DNA of 64,000 bases from Methylocystis heyeri (GCF_004802635.2 NZ_CP046052.1:2418001-2482000); one strand, 5' to 3'. Counted from the first letter of the stretch, positions 28,174 to 37,606 are shown. The notes: a model not told the origin generated them from the letters alone. Program-made: numbers and translations.

Positions 28174-29070
28174 GTGAGCAAGGCAGCCCTCCCCTTCCCA
28201 GCCAATCTCCAGATCGCACATGCGGCCTCGAGGCGCATCCTGCGACCGGCGGCGTTCGCCGCAATTTCCGCGCTCGTGGCGCTTTCCGGCTGCTCGAAAG
28301 CGCTGAACGACGTCACCGGATCGATCGGACGGCCAGCGGCTCCCGCCGAGCTGCCGTCGAATGAGGGCGAATTGCGACGTCTCGCCGAGGAATGGGGCGA
28401 ACGCTACGAGAAAAACACCAAAAACAAAGACATCGCCATGACCTATGCGCGCATCCTGCACGCCCTCGACCAGAATGCTCAGGCGGTCGCGGTGCTTCAG
28501 GGAGCAGCGATTCAATATCCCCAGGACAAAAAGGTCCTTTCCGCCTATGGCAAGGCGCTGGCCGACGCCGGAAGACTGAGCGAGGCCGCGGATATTCTCT
28601 CCAAAGCCCATACCCCGGAGCGGCCCGACTGGTCGGTGATGTCGGCCCAGGGGACGATAGCCGACCAGCTCGGCAACCACGACGCCGCGCGCAATTTTTA
28701 CGAAGAGGCGCTGAAACTCCACCCCAATGATCCGACGGTGCTTTCCAACCTCGGACTGTCCTACGCCCTTTCCCAGCAGTTGCCGCGGGCGGAGGAAACC
28801 CTGCTGACCGCAGCCGCTCAGCCCGGGGCCGACATGCGGGTGAGACAGAATCTCGCCCTCGTGCTCGCGCTCGAAGGGAAATTCTCCCAGGCGGAGGAAT
28901 GGTCGAGGCGCGATCTTTCCCCGATCGACGCCGCCGCCAATGTGGCCTCGATCCGCCAGATGATCTCGCAATCCAACACATGGCGCGACATCCAGCAAAA
29001 AGCGCCCGCCACCCGCCGCAATGTCGCCGCGCGCGGCGAGGAAGCCGCTCCCGCTCCGGCCGCGCATTAG
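28174..29070 (+). CDS. TadD-like tetratricopeptide lipoprotein
   Basis: A 298-residue protein from GTG 28174. A long N-terminal signal ends in the lipobox LSGC with the lipidated Cys at residue 40. Several TPR repeats follow (DIAMTYARILHALDQNAQAV, NFYEEALKLHPNDPTVLSNL). This resembles TadD, the pilotin-like lipoprotein of Flp pilus/tad systems. No other tad genes are here; it stands just upstream of a type II secretion cluster. The C-terminus is Ala/Pro-rich. Confidence 0.8.
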   Translation: MSKAALPFPANLQIAHAASRRILRPAAFAAISALVALSGCSKALNDVTGSIGRPAAPAELPSNEGELRRLAEEWGERYEKNTKNKDIAMTYARILHALDQNAQAVAVLQGAAIQYPQDKKVLSAYGKALADAGRLSEAADILSKAHTPERPDWSVMSAQGTIADQLGNHDAARNFYEEALKLHPNDPTVLSNLGLSYALSQQLPRAEETLLTAAAQPGADMRVRQNLALVLALEGKFSQAEEWSRRDLSPIDAAANVASIRQMISQSNTWRDIQQKAPATRRNVAARGEEAAPAPAAH

Positions 29071-29240
29071 GCGGATGGAAAGACATCCGGTCGATAGAAA
29101 TTAGCCCCAGACAACAGGGCTTGAGCGCCATCAGGCCGAACTCCGCCGCGAAAAAGCCTGGGGCTTGCGCCAATGGGTCTGGTATGACTTCTCCGACCGG
29201 CGCGGTTTGCGGCTCTGGCCGCAGCGGGCCGGCGAGGTGG

Positions 29241-29282
29241 CGCGCTTTCCGATCGGACCGGATCGCCCGATCGGAAAGCGCG
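29241..29282. repeat. 16-bp perfect inverted repeat before gspE
   Basis: Arms CGCGCTTTCCGATCGG and CCGATCGGAAAGCGCG separated by ten bases, with no T-tract. Each arm contains the smaller palindrome CCGATCGG. It lies 84 bases before gspE and may be a terminator of the tadD-like gene or a regulator site. The rest of 29071-29365 shows no gene. Confidence 0.7.
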
Positions 29283-29365
29283 CCGATTCATCAGGTTAGG
29301 AGCGAATTCCATCGCAAGGGCGGATAGGCTTTTCGAAGGGAAATTCGCGCCAGGGAGCCCGCTAG

Positions 29366-31114
29366 ATGCAAACCAGCACGGCCATGGTCGGCGACGGCGT
29401 CCCGCCGAACTGCAGGCTGGATCCACGAAACAAGGAATTTTCCGATAATTTCGGGGCCTTTCTGCTTTCGCGCGGAGCGGTCGACGACCTCTCGCTGCAG
29501 AGATCGCAGCGCGCCGCGCGCCAGGCCGGCGAACGCTTCGATCAGGTCCTGACCAAGCTCGGGCTCATTCCCGAAGCTGATCTTTGCGGCCATCTCGCGC
29601 AATTCCTCCACATCGGGGTCGTCGAGGAAAAGGACTTCCCGCCCGAGCCGATCCTTCCCGAAACCGTCGTCGAGCGCTTCATCCGCGGCAACGGACTGAT
29701 TCCGCTGGCGCTGGACGGCGAGCGCATGACCGTCGCGCTGGTCGATCCCTTCAATCTCGAGCCGGTCGACGCCCTCGCCTATTCGACCGGCTTCGGAATC
29801 GAGCTTCGGCTGATCACGCCGGCCAATATGGAAAAGGCGCTGCTCACCCTTTATGGCAAGAGCCAGAACGGGGTGGCCATCGTCGACGCCGACGCGCGCG
29901 GCGAGGCGGCGAGCGAGTTCGACCTCCAGCGCCTGCGCGACATCGCCAACGAAGCCCCGGTGATCCGGCGGGTCAACCAGATCGTGGCGGAAGCGATCGA
30001 GGCGCGCGCCTCCGACATCCATATCGAGCCGACGCTGGACCAGGTGCTGGTGCGCTATCGCATCGACGGCGTGATGCGCAACGTGGAACAGCTGCCGCCG
30101 GGCCTCAAGGCCGCCATCTCCTCGCGCATCAAGATCATGGCCCAACTCGACATCGCCGAGCGGCGGCTGCCGCAGGACGGCCGCATCAAGCTCGCCGTGC
30201 GCGGCGTCGACATCGACTTCCGCGTCTCCACCATCCCGACCGCGCATGGCGAAAGCATCGTCATGCGTATTCTGGACCGCAGCCATGTCTCGCTCGATTT
30301 CGAGGCGCTGGGATTCGACGCCGATCTGCTGGCGCCCTTCCGCGAGGTGATGAGCAATCCCAACGGCATCCTCCTCGTCACCGGCCCGACCGGCAGCGGC
30401 AAGACCACGACGCTGTACACCGCGCTGAAAGAGCTCAACAAGCCTGAGCTCAAGCTGTTCACGGTGGAGGACCCGATCGAGTACCAGCTCACGGGCGTCA
30501 ACCAGGTGCAGGTCCAGCCGGCGATCGGAATGGACTTCCCGATGGCGCTTCGCTCGATCCTGCGCCAGGACCCCGACATCATCATGATCGGCGAAATTCG
30601 CGACGCCGAGACCGCGCGCATCGCGATCCAGTCCGCCCTCACCGGCCATCTCGTGTTTTCGACGCTGCACACCAACGGCGCCGCGGCTTCGATCACCCGC
30701 CTCATCGACATGGGGGTCGAGAGCTATCTCATCGCTTCGACGGTCAAGGGCGTGCTGGCGCAACGCCTGGTGCGCCGGCTGTGCGAGGCCTGCGCCGCTC
30801 CGAACGCCACCACGGAGCAATGGCGTCAGCGCCTCGCCGGAGAGCGCTTCGCCACCTCCCCGCCGCGGCTGCGCGGGCCGGTGGGATGCCCCAAATGCAG
30901 GCAGACCGGCTACTCGGGGCGCTCGACCATCGCCGAGCTGCTCGTCGTGAACGACCGCATGCATCGCCTCGTCTGCGAAAAGGCCAACGACACGGCTCTG
31001 GACGAGGCGGCGCGGCAGGCCGGGATGATGTCGATGTATCAGAACGGCATGCGCAAGGCCTGGCGGGGAGAAACCAGCGTCGAGGAAGTCCTTCGCGTCA
31101 CCCGCGCGGACTAG
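29366..31114 (+). CDS. gspE: Type II secretion ATPase GspE
   Basis: A 582-residue traffic ATPase. The N-terminal GspE-N domain (LTKLGLIPEADLCGHLAQFL) is followed by the ATPase. Its motifs are Walker A GPTGSGKTTTLYTAL (about residue 339), the Asp box FTVEDPIEYQL, Walker B DIIMIGEIRDAETA, and the His box LVFSTLHTNGA. The zinc tetra-Cys module is CEAC...CPKC, typical of GspE and PilB. The adjacent genes make GspE the better call. Confidence 0.93.
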   Translation: MQTSTAMVGDGVPPNCRLDPRNKEFSDNFGAFLLSRGAVDDLSLQRSQRAARQAGERFDQVLTKLGLIPEADLCGHLAQFLHIGVVEEKDFPPEPILPETVVERFIRGNGLIPLALDGERMTVALVDPFNLEPVDALAYSTGFGIELRLITPANMEKALLTLYGKSQNGVAIVDADARGEAASEFDLQRLRDIANEAPVIRRVNQIVAEAIEARASDIHIEPTLDQVLVRYRIDGVMRNVEQLPPGLKAAISSRIKIMAQLDIAERRLPQDGRIKLAVRGVDIDFRVSTIPTAHGESIVMRILDRSHVSLDFEALGFDADLLAPFREVMSNPNGILLVTGPTGSGKTTTLYTALKELNKPELKLFTVEDPIEYQLTGVNQVQVQPAIGMDFPMALRSILRQDPDIIMIGEIRDAETARIAIQSALTGHLVFSTLHTNGAAASITRLIDMGVESYLIASTVKGVLAQRLVRRLCEACAAPNATTEQWRQRLAGERFATSPPRLRGPVGCPKCRQTGYSGRSTIAELLVVNDRMHRLVCEKANDTALDEAARQAGMMSMYQNGMRKAWRGETSVEEVLRVTRAD

Positions 31115-31176
31115 CGCGTTTGGCGCGCCTTGCGCTGTTCGAGCGATCAGGAAATCGCGCCGGATCAACCAACTAT

Positions 31177-31223
31177 AGCGCATTCTTGTCGCAATGGCCT
31201 GTCAGATCCTGCGACAATGCGCT
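31177..31223. repeat. Hairpin repeat between gspE and gspF
   Basis: Arms AGCGCATTCTTGTCGC and GCGACAATGCGCT pair with a small bulge. The core ATTCTTGTCGC also occurs after trmB (11131-11141). It is 43 bases before gspF and could act as an RNA-stability element between the two genes. Confidence 0.6.
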
Positions 31224-31265
31224 CCGGAGCGGGTTTCGTCGGCGCGGCACTTTGGGAAGCGTTTG

Positions 31266-32489
31266 ATGGCCTCATTTTTTTACCGCGCCTACACGGCGCA
31301 GGGCGAGCTGGACGAAGGCGAGATCGAGGCGCGCAGCCGCGAGGAAGCGGAGGATATGCTGTGGGCCCGCGGCCTCACGCCCTTCGAGACCCGAGCCGCG
31401 GGCGGCGGCGGCGCCAAAGCCGGGGCCAAGAGCGGCGGGCAGGGAAAGAAGCGCCTCAAGCCGGCCGACGTCGCCGCTTTCACCCGCGATTTCGCCACCC
31501 TGGAGGAAGCCGACGTCCCGCTCGACCGCGCGCTGCGGATTTTGAGCGAGCAGGCCCCGAACCCGGTCCGGCGCGAACTCACCGAGGAAGTGCTCCGCAG
31601 GCTGCTGGACGGCGCCACCCTTTCGGATTCGCTCGCCGCGACCTCCTCGGCTTTCGGCGACGGCTACATCAGCGTTGTCAGGGCCGGCGAAACCATGGGC
31701 GACATCGGCGGCGCCCTCGCCCAGATGGCCGACATGCTCGAACGCCGGCAGGAGCTGCGCGCCCGCATCCAGTCCGCGCTGGTCTATCCCGTGGTGCTGA
31801 TCGTGCTTGCGCTCGTCTCCACCGGCATCGTGATCGCCGTGCTGGCGCCGGCGGTGGCCCCGATCTTTTCGGAAAGCGGCAAGCCCATGCCGGGCGGGCT
31901 CCAGTTCATCATGGGCCTCGAAGACCAATGGCCCTATATTCTCGGCTTTATCGTCTTCCTGGTGGGTTTCTTCTTCTGGTTCCGGTCCTACGCCGCGGCG
32001 CGCCCGCCGGTTCAGCTCGCCGTCGACCGCCGGATGCTCGACCTTCCGGTCATCGGCCCGATGAAGGCGCAATACGACACCTCCCAATTCGCCCGCACAT
32101 TGGGCGCGATGCTGAAGGCGGGCGTGCCCCTGCTTCAGGGACTGGAGAGCGCGGTGCAGTCGGTGGGCAATATGTTCCTTCGCGAGCAGCTCGGCGGCGT
32201 GGTCGACTCGGTCCGCAACGGCGGCAGCCTTTCGCGCGGGCTCGCCGAGATCAAGCATCTGCCGACCGTCGTGCCCCAGCTCGTCGCGGTAGGCGAGGAA
32301 GCCGGCGAACTGGCCCCGATGCTGCTGCGCGTCGCGAGCAGCTTCGAGCGCGCCACCGAGCGTTCGATCGAGCGGGCGATGAGCCTGCTGACGCCGCTTC
32401 TCACCGTCATGATCGCCGGGCTCGTCGGCGCGCTGGTGCTGACGGTGATGAACGCCGTGCTCGGCATCAACGAACTCGCGACCCAATGA
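31266..32489 (+). CDS. gspF: Type II secretion inner-membrane protein GspF
   Basis: A 407-residue platform protein. FFYRAYTAQGELDEGEIEAR opens the first cytoplasmic domain. VAAFTRDFATLEEADVPLDRAL and QFARTLGAMLKAGVPLLQGLE mark the two T2SSF repeats. Three membrane helices are visible (near 170, 220 and 380). Start ATG 31266 is chosen over an upstream in-frame ATG (31194) that would include the hairpin. It overlaps gspH in ATGA. Confidence 0.93.
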   Translation: MASFFYRAYTAQGELDEGEIEARSREEAEDMLWARGLTPFETRAAGGGGAKAGAKSGGQGKKRLKPADVAAFTRDFATLEEADVPLDRALRILSEQAPNPVRRELTEEVLRRLLDGATLSDSLAATSSAFGDGYISVVRAGETMGDIGGALAQMADMLERRQELRARIQSALVYPVVLIVLALVSTGIVIAVLAPAVAPIFSESGKPMPGGLQFIMGLEDQWPYILGFIVFLVGFFFWFRSYAAARPPVQLAVDRRMLDLPVIGPMKAQYDTSQFARTLGAMLKAGVPLLQGLESAVQSVGNMFLREQLGGVVDSVRNGGSLSRGLAEIKHLPTVVPQLVAVGEEAGELAPMLLRVASSFERATERSIERAMSLLTPLLTVMIAGLVGALVLTVMNAVLGINELATQ

Positions 32490-32944
32490 GGCGCTTTCGC
32501 CGCCATTCCGCGCGGGCGGGTTTCACCCTGCTGGAAACCCTGGCCGTGCTGGCGATTTTCGCGCTCATCATGGGCGTCTCGACCCCGCTGCTTCGGCCCG
32601 CCCCCGGCGGGCTCCAGCTTCAGGCGGCGGCGCGCAGGCTATGCGCCACGATGCGCGACGCCCGCGCCCGCGCCATCGCGGGAAACAGCGAATTCGCCGT
32701 CAGTTTCAATCTCGCGCGCAAGAGCTATTGGACCCCGGTCGTCGCCGAGACCTTTCTTCCGCCGCAGGCGCAGATGGATTTGAAAATCGCAGAAGCGAGA
32801 CGCCGCGGCGCCAATGAAGGCGACATTCTGTTCTTTCCCGGCGGCTCCTCGACCGGCGGGGAGGTCACGCTTTCCCTCGGCGGACGTGCAGCCATCGTCG
32901 ACGTCAACTGGCTGACGGGGGCGGCAAGATGCGAGGTTTCGTGA
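32486..32944 (+). CDS. gspH: Type II secretion minor pseudopilin, GspH-like
   Basis: A 152-residue protein with a prepilin leader (RAGFTLLETLAVLAIFALIM, cleavage before Phe) and the GspH/FimT helix AARRLCATMRDARARAIAGN. It starts in the gspF stop (ATGA) and overlaps gspI by 16 bases. The major pseudopilin GspG, expected between F and H, is missing, so a role as the major subunit cannot be excluded, but the ARxxRDARARA pattern is that of GspH. Confidence 0.82.
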   Translation: MRRFRRHSARAGFTLLETLAVLAIFALIMGVSTPLLRPAPGGLQLQAAARRLCATMRDARARAIAGNSEFAVSFNLARKSYWTPVVAETFLPPQAQMDLKIAEARRRGANEGDILFFPGGSSTGGEVTLSLGGRAAIVDVNWLTGAARCEVS

Positions 32945-33408
32945 AAACCCTGCGGGCGAGGCCGGGCCGCGGCAAGGCGCTGCGCCGGCGCGGCGGTTTC
33001 ATTCTGATCGAGGCGCTGGCGGCTTTCGCCATACTGACACTCTCGCTCGCTGCCCTGATCAGCGGCCTCTCCGGCGCGGTTCACAACGACGATCGCGCCG
33101 ATTTCATGCTCCGCGCCACGCGCCTCGCCCGCTCGGAATTCGAGGCGCTGGGCGTCGAGTCGCCTCCGCCGCCGGGCCTGCGCCAAGGGCGCAGCGAGGA
33201 CGGCCTGATCTACGCCATCACGGTGAATTTCGCGCCCACCCCTCCTCAGACCAACAATGCTCCGCTGGTGCCCAACGCGCCGACCTACAAGACGATCGCC
33301 TTCTGGGCGCATATCGACGTCACCCGGGGCGCCGAAACCACCGGCAAGGCGCTCAGCATGGGATTCGACACCTTCAAGATCGTGGTCATCAGCGAGGACG
33401 CGCGATGA
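32929..33408 (+). CDS. gspI: Type II secretion minor pseudopilin GspI
   Basis: A 159-residue pseudopilin. The leader RRGGFILIEALAAFAIL has Gly at -1 and the conserved Glu at +5. ATRLARSEFEALGV and the overall size match GspI. Start ATG 32929 is used; GTG 32941 is an alternative. The end overlaps gspJ by four bases. Confidence 0.85.
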   Translation: MRGFVKTLRARPGRGKALRRRGGFILIEALAAFAILTLSLAALISGLSGAVHNDDRADFMLRATRLARSEFEALGVESPPPPGLRQGRSEDGLIYAITVNFAPTPPQTNNAPLVPNAPTYKTIAFWAHIDVTRGAETTGKALSMGFDTFKIVVISEDAR

Positions 33409-34040
33409 AGCGCCGGATCCGACGGCGCCGCGACGCCGGCTTCACCCTGCTGGAGCTGCTGCTTTCCCTGGCCCTTCTCGCCCTGCTCATGGGGTCCCTG
33501 CTCAGCGGCATGCAGCTCGCGCAGAAAGCCTTCGAAACCAGCCGCTCGAATCAGGCGGTCGGCGACCTCGAAGCCGCGGCGACGGCTTTGTCGGACATGC
33601 TGTCCCACGCCTATCCGATGATGATTCCGGACCAGAAGAAGGGACAGACCCTGTTCTTTTTCGGTCGCCCGGATGGCTGCATGTTCGTCGGACTGAGCGA
33701 AGGCCAGACCCAGGCGGGCGGATTTTTCGCCGGGGAGATCGGCCTCGAACCCAATGGCTCCAGCGCCGATCTCGCCGTCTGGACCCAGTCTTTCCGCCCC
33801 GCGGAAGCCTCGCAGATCGCGCGCAGCTCGATGCAGAAGACCGAGGCCGTGCGCGGTGTCTCTTTCCTCCAGCTGCGCTATTTCGGAGTGATGGAAGAAG
33901 GCAAGCCGCCGCGCTGGAGCGACAACTGGCTCGATGCGGCTCACCTGCCGAAACTCATCGCCGTGCGTTTCACCACGGCCCGCTTCGGCAGGCCGGTCGA
34001 GATCGACTTCACCGTCGCCTTGCGCCAGGAGGCGCAATAG
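33405..34040 (+). CDS. gspJ: Type II secretion minor pseudopilin GspJ
   Basis: A 211-residue pseudopilin. The leader DAGFTLLELLLSLALLALLM is followed by an alpha/beta domain with SDLAVWTQSFRP and VRGVSFLQLRYFG, as in GspJ. It is the last gene of the cluster. GspK, L, M, C and D do not follow, so these must be elsewhere if the system works. Confidence 0.85.
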   Translation: MKRRIRRRRDAGFTLLELLLSLALLALLMGSLLSGMQLAQKAFETSRSNQAVGDLEAAATALSDMLSHAYPMMIPDQKKGQTLFFFGRPDGCMFVGLSEGQTQAGGFFAGEIGLEPNGSSADLAVWTQSFRPAEASQIARSSMQKTEAVRGVSFLQLRYFGVMEEGKPPRWSDNWLDAAHLPKLIAVRFTTARFGRPVEIDFTVALRQEAQ

Positions 34041-34198
34041 CGGCCGCCATCCGAGCTTTGCGCGGCCTCTCGACGACGCAGGAGCGAAATAGGAGAAAGC
34101 TATATAGCGCTGCTGAAATTATTGACAGTTTTCCGCAAAATTGAGCGCAATGCGCACTTTATATAGTTGCACTACATAGCGAATTAGGACGAAAAGCC

Positions 34199-34254
34199 CT
34201 GCAAGGCGCGAATATCCCTTGCAGCCCGGAAGCGAAATTTCGGCTCCCTGCAAG
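34199..34254 (+). promoter_or_regulatory. Leader with two mutually exclusive stems before the TonB receptor
   Basis: CTGCAAG at 34199-34205, CTTGCAG at 34218-34224 and CTGCAAG at 34248-34254. The central strand can pair with either flank, giving alternative hairpins about 40 bases before the TonB receptor start. This is the layout of an attenuator or a riboswitch-like expression platform. No cobalamin-box consensus was found. The AT-rich zone 34100-34180 upstream is the likely promoter region. Confidence 0.4.
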
Positions 34255-34293
34255 CAGATATCCGCGCTCGGCGCGTTCCGGCGGGGGGCTGTA

Positions 34294-36597
34294 ATGGTGA
34301 AATTCAATAGGTCGATGCGCGCTGCGCTGCTTGCCGGCGCGTCGACCATGGTCTGGCTGAAATGCCTTGGCGCAGTTTGGGCTCAGGAGTCGTTGCCGGA
34401 TATTCTTATAGGTTCCCCCCAGCAATCTGCGGCGCCGGCTGGACAGGCGGATGCGCCGGCCGGCCAGTCCGGGGCGGATTTCTCATACAGCGGCGGGCCG
34501 CTGATCGATCCGGCGCAGAGTCCGGAACCCAATCCCGTGAGCTCGGTGACGCCCGAGGGCATCAGAATACTGGGCGGGCCGGCCCAGGCCAGCTCTTACA
34601 AGCCGCTCGATCTCATGCCCAGCGTGATCGAGGACTCGGCCGACCCTTACGGCCTTTCCTTCACGCGCAGCATCACCGTGCGCGGCGTTTCCGATTTCTT
34701 TCTGTCCCGCACCATCGACGGGCTGCCGATCGCCGGCATCGTCGGCGGCGCCGACCTCATCGACTTGAGCAACCTGTCTCGCATCGATCTCTATCGCGGC
34801 AGCCTGCAGGCCAACCAGGGCCTCGGATTTGCGAGCGCTGCTGGCCAGCTCGATCAGATCATGCTGCCTCCAAAAGCCGAATATGGCGGCTGGATCAGCC
34901 AGGGCGCCGGCTCCGACGGTTTTTGGCGCACGGCGGCGCGCGTCGACTCGGGCCTGCTCCCGACAGGAACGGCTTTCTTCGTTTCGGGGTCCTGGACCGA
35001 GGCCAATAAATGGAAAGGCGACGGCGACGCATCGCGCAAGAACGTCATGTTCGGGCTGAGCCAGAAGCTCGGCGACAATATCGACGTCAAGGTCTACGGC
35101 GTTCACAACGACCAGAAGGCCTATTCCTATCTGCCGTTGACCTACGCCCAGACGACGATGCTCTCCGCCTACGCCTGGGCTGATTACAACACCCAGTTCA
35201 CCGGCAAGCCCAAGGTCGACAACAATAGTTATCTCTTCAACAAGACCCGTTACGCCGACAACGCCATCTGGACCGAAATCACCTACAAGATGGAGGGCGA
35301 TCAGTCTTTCGTGCTGAAGCCGTATTATTGGCGAAACGAGGGCTCCCAGCTCACGACTTCCGGGACGGGCGTCAAATTGTGGCCGATCAACAATTACACT
35401 TTGGGCGGGGTCGCCGAATATCGCAAGCGCTTCTCCTGGGGCGGCGATCTCCTGCTCGGCTATTGGGGCGAGGACGCCAAGCCCGAGCCTCCGCCGCTCG
35501 GTCAGCAGCAGTTCAACGTAACGAGCGTCGGAACGCTGAGCTACGCCAACTGGTCGGTGCTGGCGAAGTCGACCGACCACGAGTTCTACAGCCCCTTCAT
35601 GCAATATACGCAGAGCTATAACGCCACGACGGTCTCGGGCGGCGTGCGGCTGCTCGTGGAAGGCGCGCCGGCGCTGCAATATTACACGACCACGGGACTA
35701 CCCCAAGTCTCCTATACCGACGTCTTCGCCTACGCTCCGAGGCCCGACCCCAATGCGGCAGTGGCCGCGCGGACTTTCACCGATTGGCTTCCCAATCTCG
35801 GCTTTCGCCAGCAATTGTCCAACGAGTGGAGCCTCAACGCGAGTTACAGCCGCAAGACCGGCCGGCCCGACTGGGGGCCGCAGGCCAGCTCCTTCACGGG
35901 CGCGGAAGCCGCCTTTCTCAAGAGAGGGATCAACATGCAGACGCTCATGAGCAAGATACGGCCCGAGCTCGTCGACGAGATCGACTTCGGCGTGCGTTAC
36001 CAATCCGGCGATCTGACCATCATTCCAACCTTCTTCGGCTTCACGACCCACAAGAAGGAGGTGCTGGTCTACGACCCCAACGTCGGACAAAGCTATTACC
36101 AGAGCAACGCCGCGACGAACGGCTACGGATTCGAGATCGAGGCGATCTACAAGGCGAGCGACCACGTCACGCTGAACGGCACTTTCACCGACGCCTCCGA
36201 AACCTACAAATCCAACATCGCGACCGGGACCAACACGCTCATGTATATCGCCGGCAAGCAGGTTCCCTATACGCCGACGATCCAGGCGAAAGGCGCGGTC
36301 ACCTGGCACGACTACGGGTTCGAAATCACCCCGAGCATCCGTTACGTCAGCACGCGATACGGATTGGCGGACGACACCCAGGCGGTCAGCCCCTACGCCG
36401 TCGTGGATCTCAACGCCTCCTATGATTTAGGCGCGAGATTGGGCCTGAAGGCCATGCGCCTCAACGCCGGAATTCTCAACCTCACCGATCGCCGCTATAT
36501 CGGCGCGATATCCGTCAACGAAGACAATCTCAACAGCACCTCCTATTACGTGGCGCCGCCGAGAACCATCTTCGCCGGGATCACGGCGAACTTCTAA
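34294..36597 (+). CDS. TonB-dependent outer membrane receptor
   Basis: A 767-residue outer-membrane receptor. A signal peptide (residues 1-30, ending AVWAQ) is followed by a possible TonB box in ESLPDILIG. The plug contains FTRSITVRGVSDFFLSRTIDGLPIAG, but its usual GGVINLVTK end is replaced by AAGQLDQIMLPP. The beta-barrel ends in Phe (FAGITANF). ATG 34294 follows a G-rich site. The next genes are a binding protein, FecCD-type permease and ATPase, so it probably brings in a metal chelate, siderophore or corrinoid. The ligand is unknown. Confidence 0.88.
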   Translation: MVKFNRSMRAALLAGASTMVWLKCLGAVWAQESLPDILIGSPQQSAAPAGQADAPAGQSGADFSYSGGPLIDPAQSPEPNPVSSVTPEGIRILGGPAQASSYKPLDLMPSVIEDSADPYGLSFTRSITVRGVSDFFLSRTIDGLPIAGIVGGADLIDLSNLSRIDLYRGSLQANQGLGFASAAGQLDQIMLPPKAEYGGWISQGAGSDGFWRTAARVDSGLLPTGTAFFVSGSWTEANKWKGDGDASRKNVMFGLSQKLGDNIDVKVYGVHNDQKAYSYLPLTYAQTTMLSAYAWADYNTQFTGKPKVDNNSYLFNKTRYADNAIWTEITYKMEGDQSFVLKPYYWRNEGSQLTTSGTGVKLWPINNYTLGGVAEYRKRFSWGGDLLLGYWGEDAKPEPPPLGQQQFNVTSVGTLSYANWSVLAKSTDHEFYSPFMQYTQSYNATTVSGGVRLLVEGAPALQYYTTTGLPQVSYTDVFAYAPRPDPNAAVAARTFTDWLPNLGFRQQLSNEWSLNASYSRKTGRPDWGPQASSFTGAEAAFLKRGINMQTLMSKIRPELVDEIDFGVRYQSGDLTIIPTFFGFTTHKKEVLVYDPNVGQSYYQSNAATNGYGFEIEAIYKASDHVTLNGTFTDASETYKSNIATGTNTLMYIAGKQVPYTPTIQAKGAVTWHDYGFEITPSIRYVSTRYGLADDTQAVSPYAVVDLNASYDLGARLGLKAMRLNAGILNLTDRRYIGAISVNEDNLNSTSYYVAPPRTIFAGITANF

Positions 36598-36607
36598 AAG
36601 CAAGGCC

Positions 36608-37606
36608 ATGACTCCCATCCGCCTCCTTCTCATCATCGCTCTCCTGTGCTGCAGCGCTCCTGCGGCGCAGGCGCGCGCGATCGTCGACATGGCCGGCCGC
36701 AAGGTCGAAATCCGCGACCGGATCGAGCGCGTCGTGACGCTCGGGGCCGTGCCCGTCATCAACGGCTTCCTTTTCGCTCTGCATGAACAGGACACGCTCG
36801 CGAACGGCCTGCCGCCGCAGCTCGCGCGCAAATATCAATATGTCTTTGCGCCCGGCCTCGCGGGAAAGCCGGTCGTGCAAGGCGCCGAAAAAGGCCTCGC
36901 CGTCGAGGACATATTGGCGTTGAAGCCGGACCTCGTTCTGACGATGGACATCGCGACGGCGCAAAAGCTCGGCGATCTCGGCCTGCCGGTCGTCTTCCTG
37001 CGATGGACCGCGCCCGAAGACGTGAAAGCCCTGATGGCCTTGCTGGCCGAGGCTTTCGACAAGGCGGATCTCGCGCGCGACTACGCCGCCTATTTCGACG
37101 CGGTGGTGAGCCGCGTCTCGGCCTGGTCGGGCGCCGCATTGAATCGTCCGCGCGTGCTTTACGTCAATCTGCGCCGTCTCACCCAGCCGCACCGCATCGC
37201 CGAATGGTGGATAGAAAAAGCGGGCGGCCGCAGCGTCACCGACGATGGCCGTCTGCAGGAAAGCGTGACTTTCTCGCTGGAGCAGATGCTGGCCTGGGAC
37301 CCCGAGATCATGATCGTCGCCGATCAGGGCGAACTCAAAACGGCCTATGCCGATCCGCGCTTCAAGGACCTCGCTGCGGTGCGCGACAAGCGCGTCTTCG
37401 TCGCGCCGATGGGGGCGCATCTTTGGGCCAATCGAACGATCGAACAGCCGCTCACTTTGCTTTGGGCCGCCTCGCTCATCCATCCCGAACGCATCTCGCG
37501 AGAAAAACTCGAGGCGGAAGCCGCGGCTTTCTACGCGCGCTTCTTCGACAAGGCGCTTTCGAATGAGCAGATCGATGAAATTCTCGCTGGCGCATCCGAG
37601 CGGTGA
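36608..37606 (+). CDS. Periplasmic metal-chelate binding protein (BtuF/FecB type)
   Basis: A 332-residue class III solute-binding protein. A cleavable signal (residues 1-22, ending AQARA) precedes the N-lobe. The lobes are joined by a long helix (LMALLAEAFDKADLARDYAAYFDAV, here named by its ends LMALL and YFDAV). DMAGRKVEIRDRIERVV and EDILALKPDLVLTMD are family features. It begins 10 bases after the receptor and overlaps the permease start. Confidence 0.88.
   Translation: MTPIRLLLIIALLCCSAPAAQARAIVDMAGRKVEIRDRIERVVTLGAVPVINGFLFALHEQDTLANGLPPQLARKYQYVFAPGLAGKPVVQGAEKGLAVEDILALKPDLVLTMDIATAQKLGDLGLPVVFLRWTAPEDVKALMALLAEAFDKADLARDYAAYFDAVVSRVSAWSGAALNRPRVLYVNLRRLTQPHRIAEWWIEKAGGRSVTDDGRLQESVTFSLEQMLAWDPEIMIVADQGELKTAYADPRFKDLAAVRDKRVFVAPMGAHLWANRTIEQPLTLLWAASLIHPERISREKLEAEAAAFYARFFDKALSNEQIDEILAGASER

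Noticed and set aside
29291-31183. 630-codon minus-strand frame opposite gspE
   Set aside because: Shadow of gspE, whose Walker motifs and zinc module are intact.
31266-32489. Type IV pilus PilC rather than GspF
   Set aside because: The surrounding H-I-J pseudopilins and lack of pil genes favour type II secretion.
34041-34293. Cobalamin riboswitch before the TonB receptor
   Set aside because: No GCCACTG-type B12 box or expected length of structure; only the alternative stems reported.
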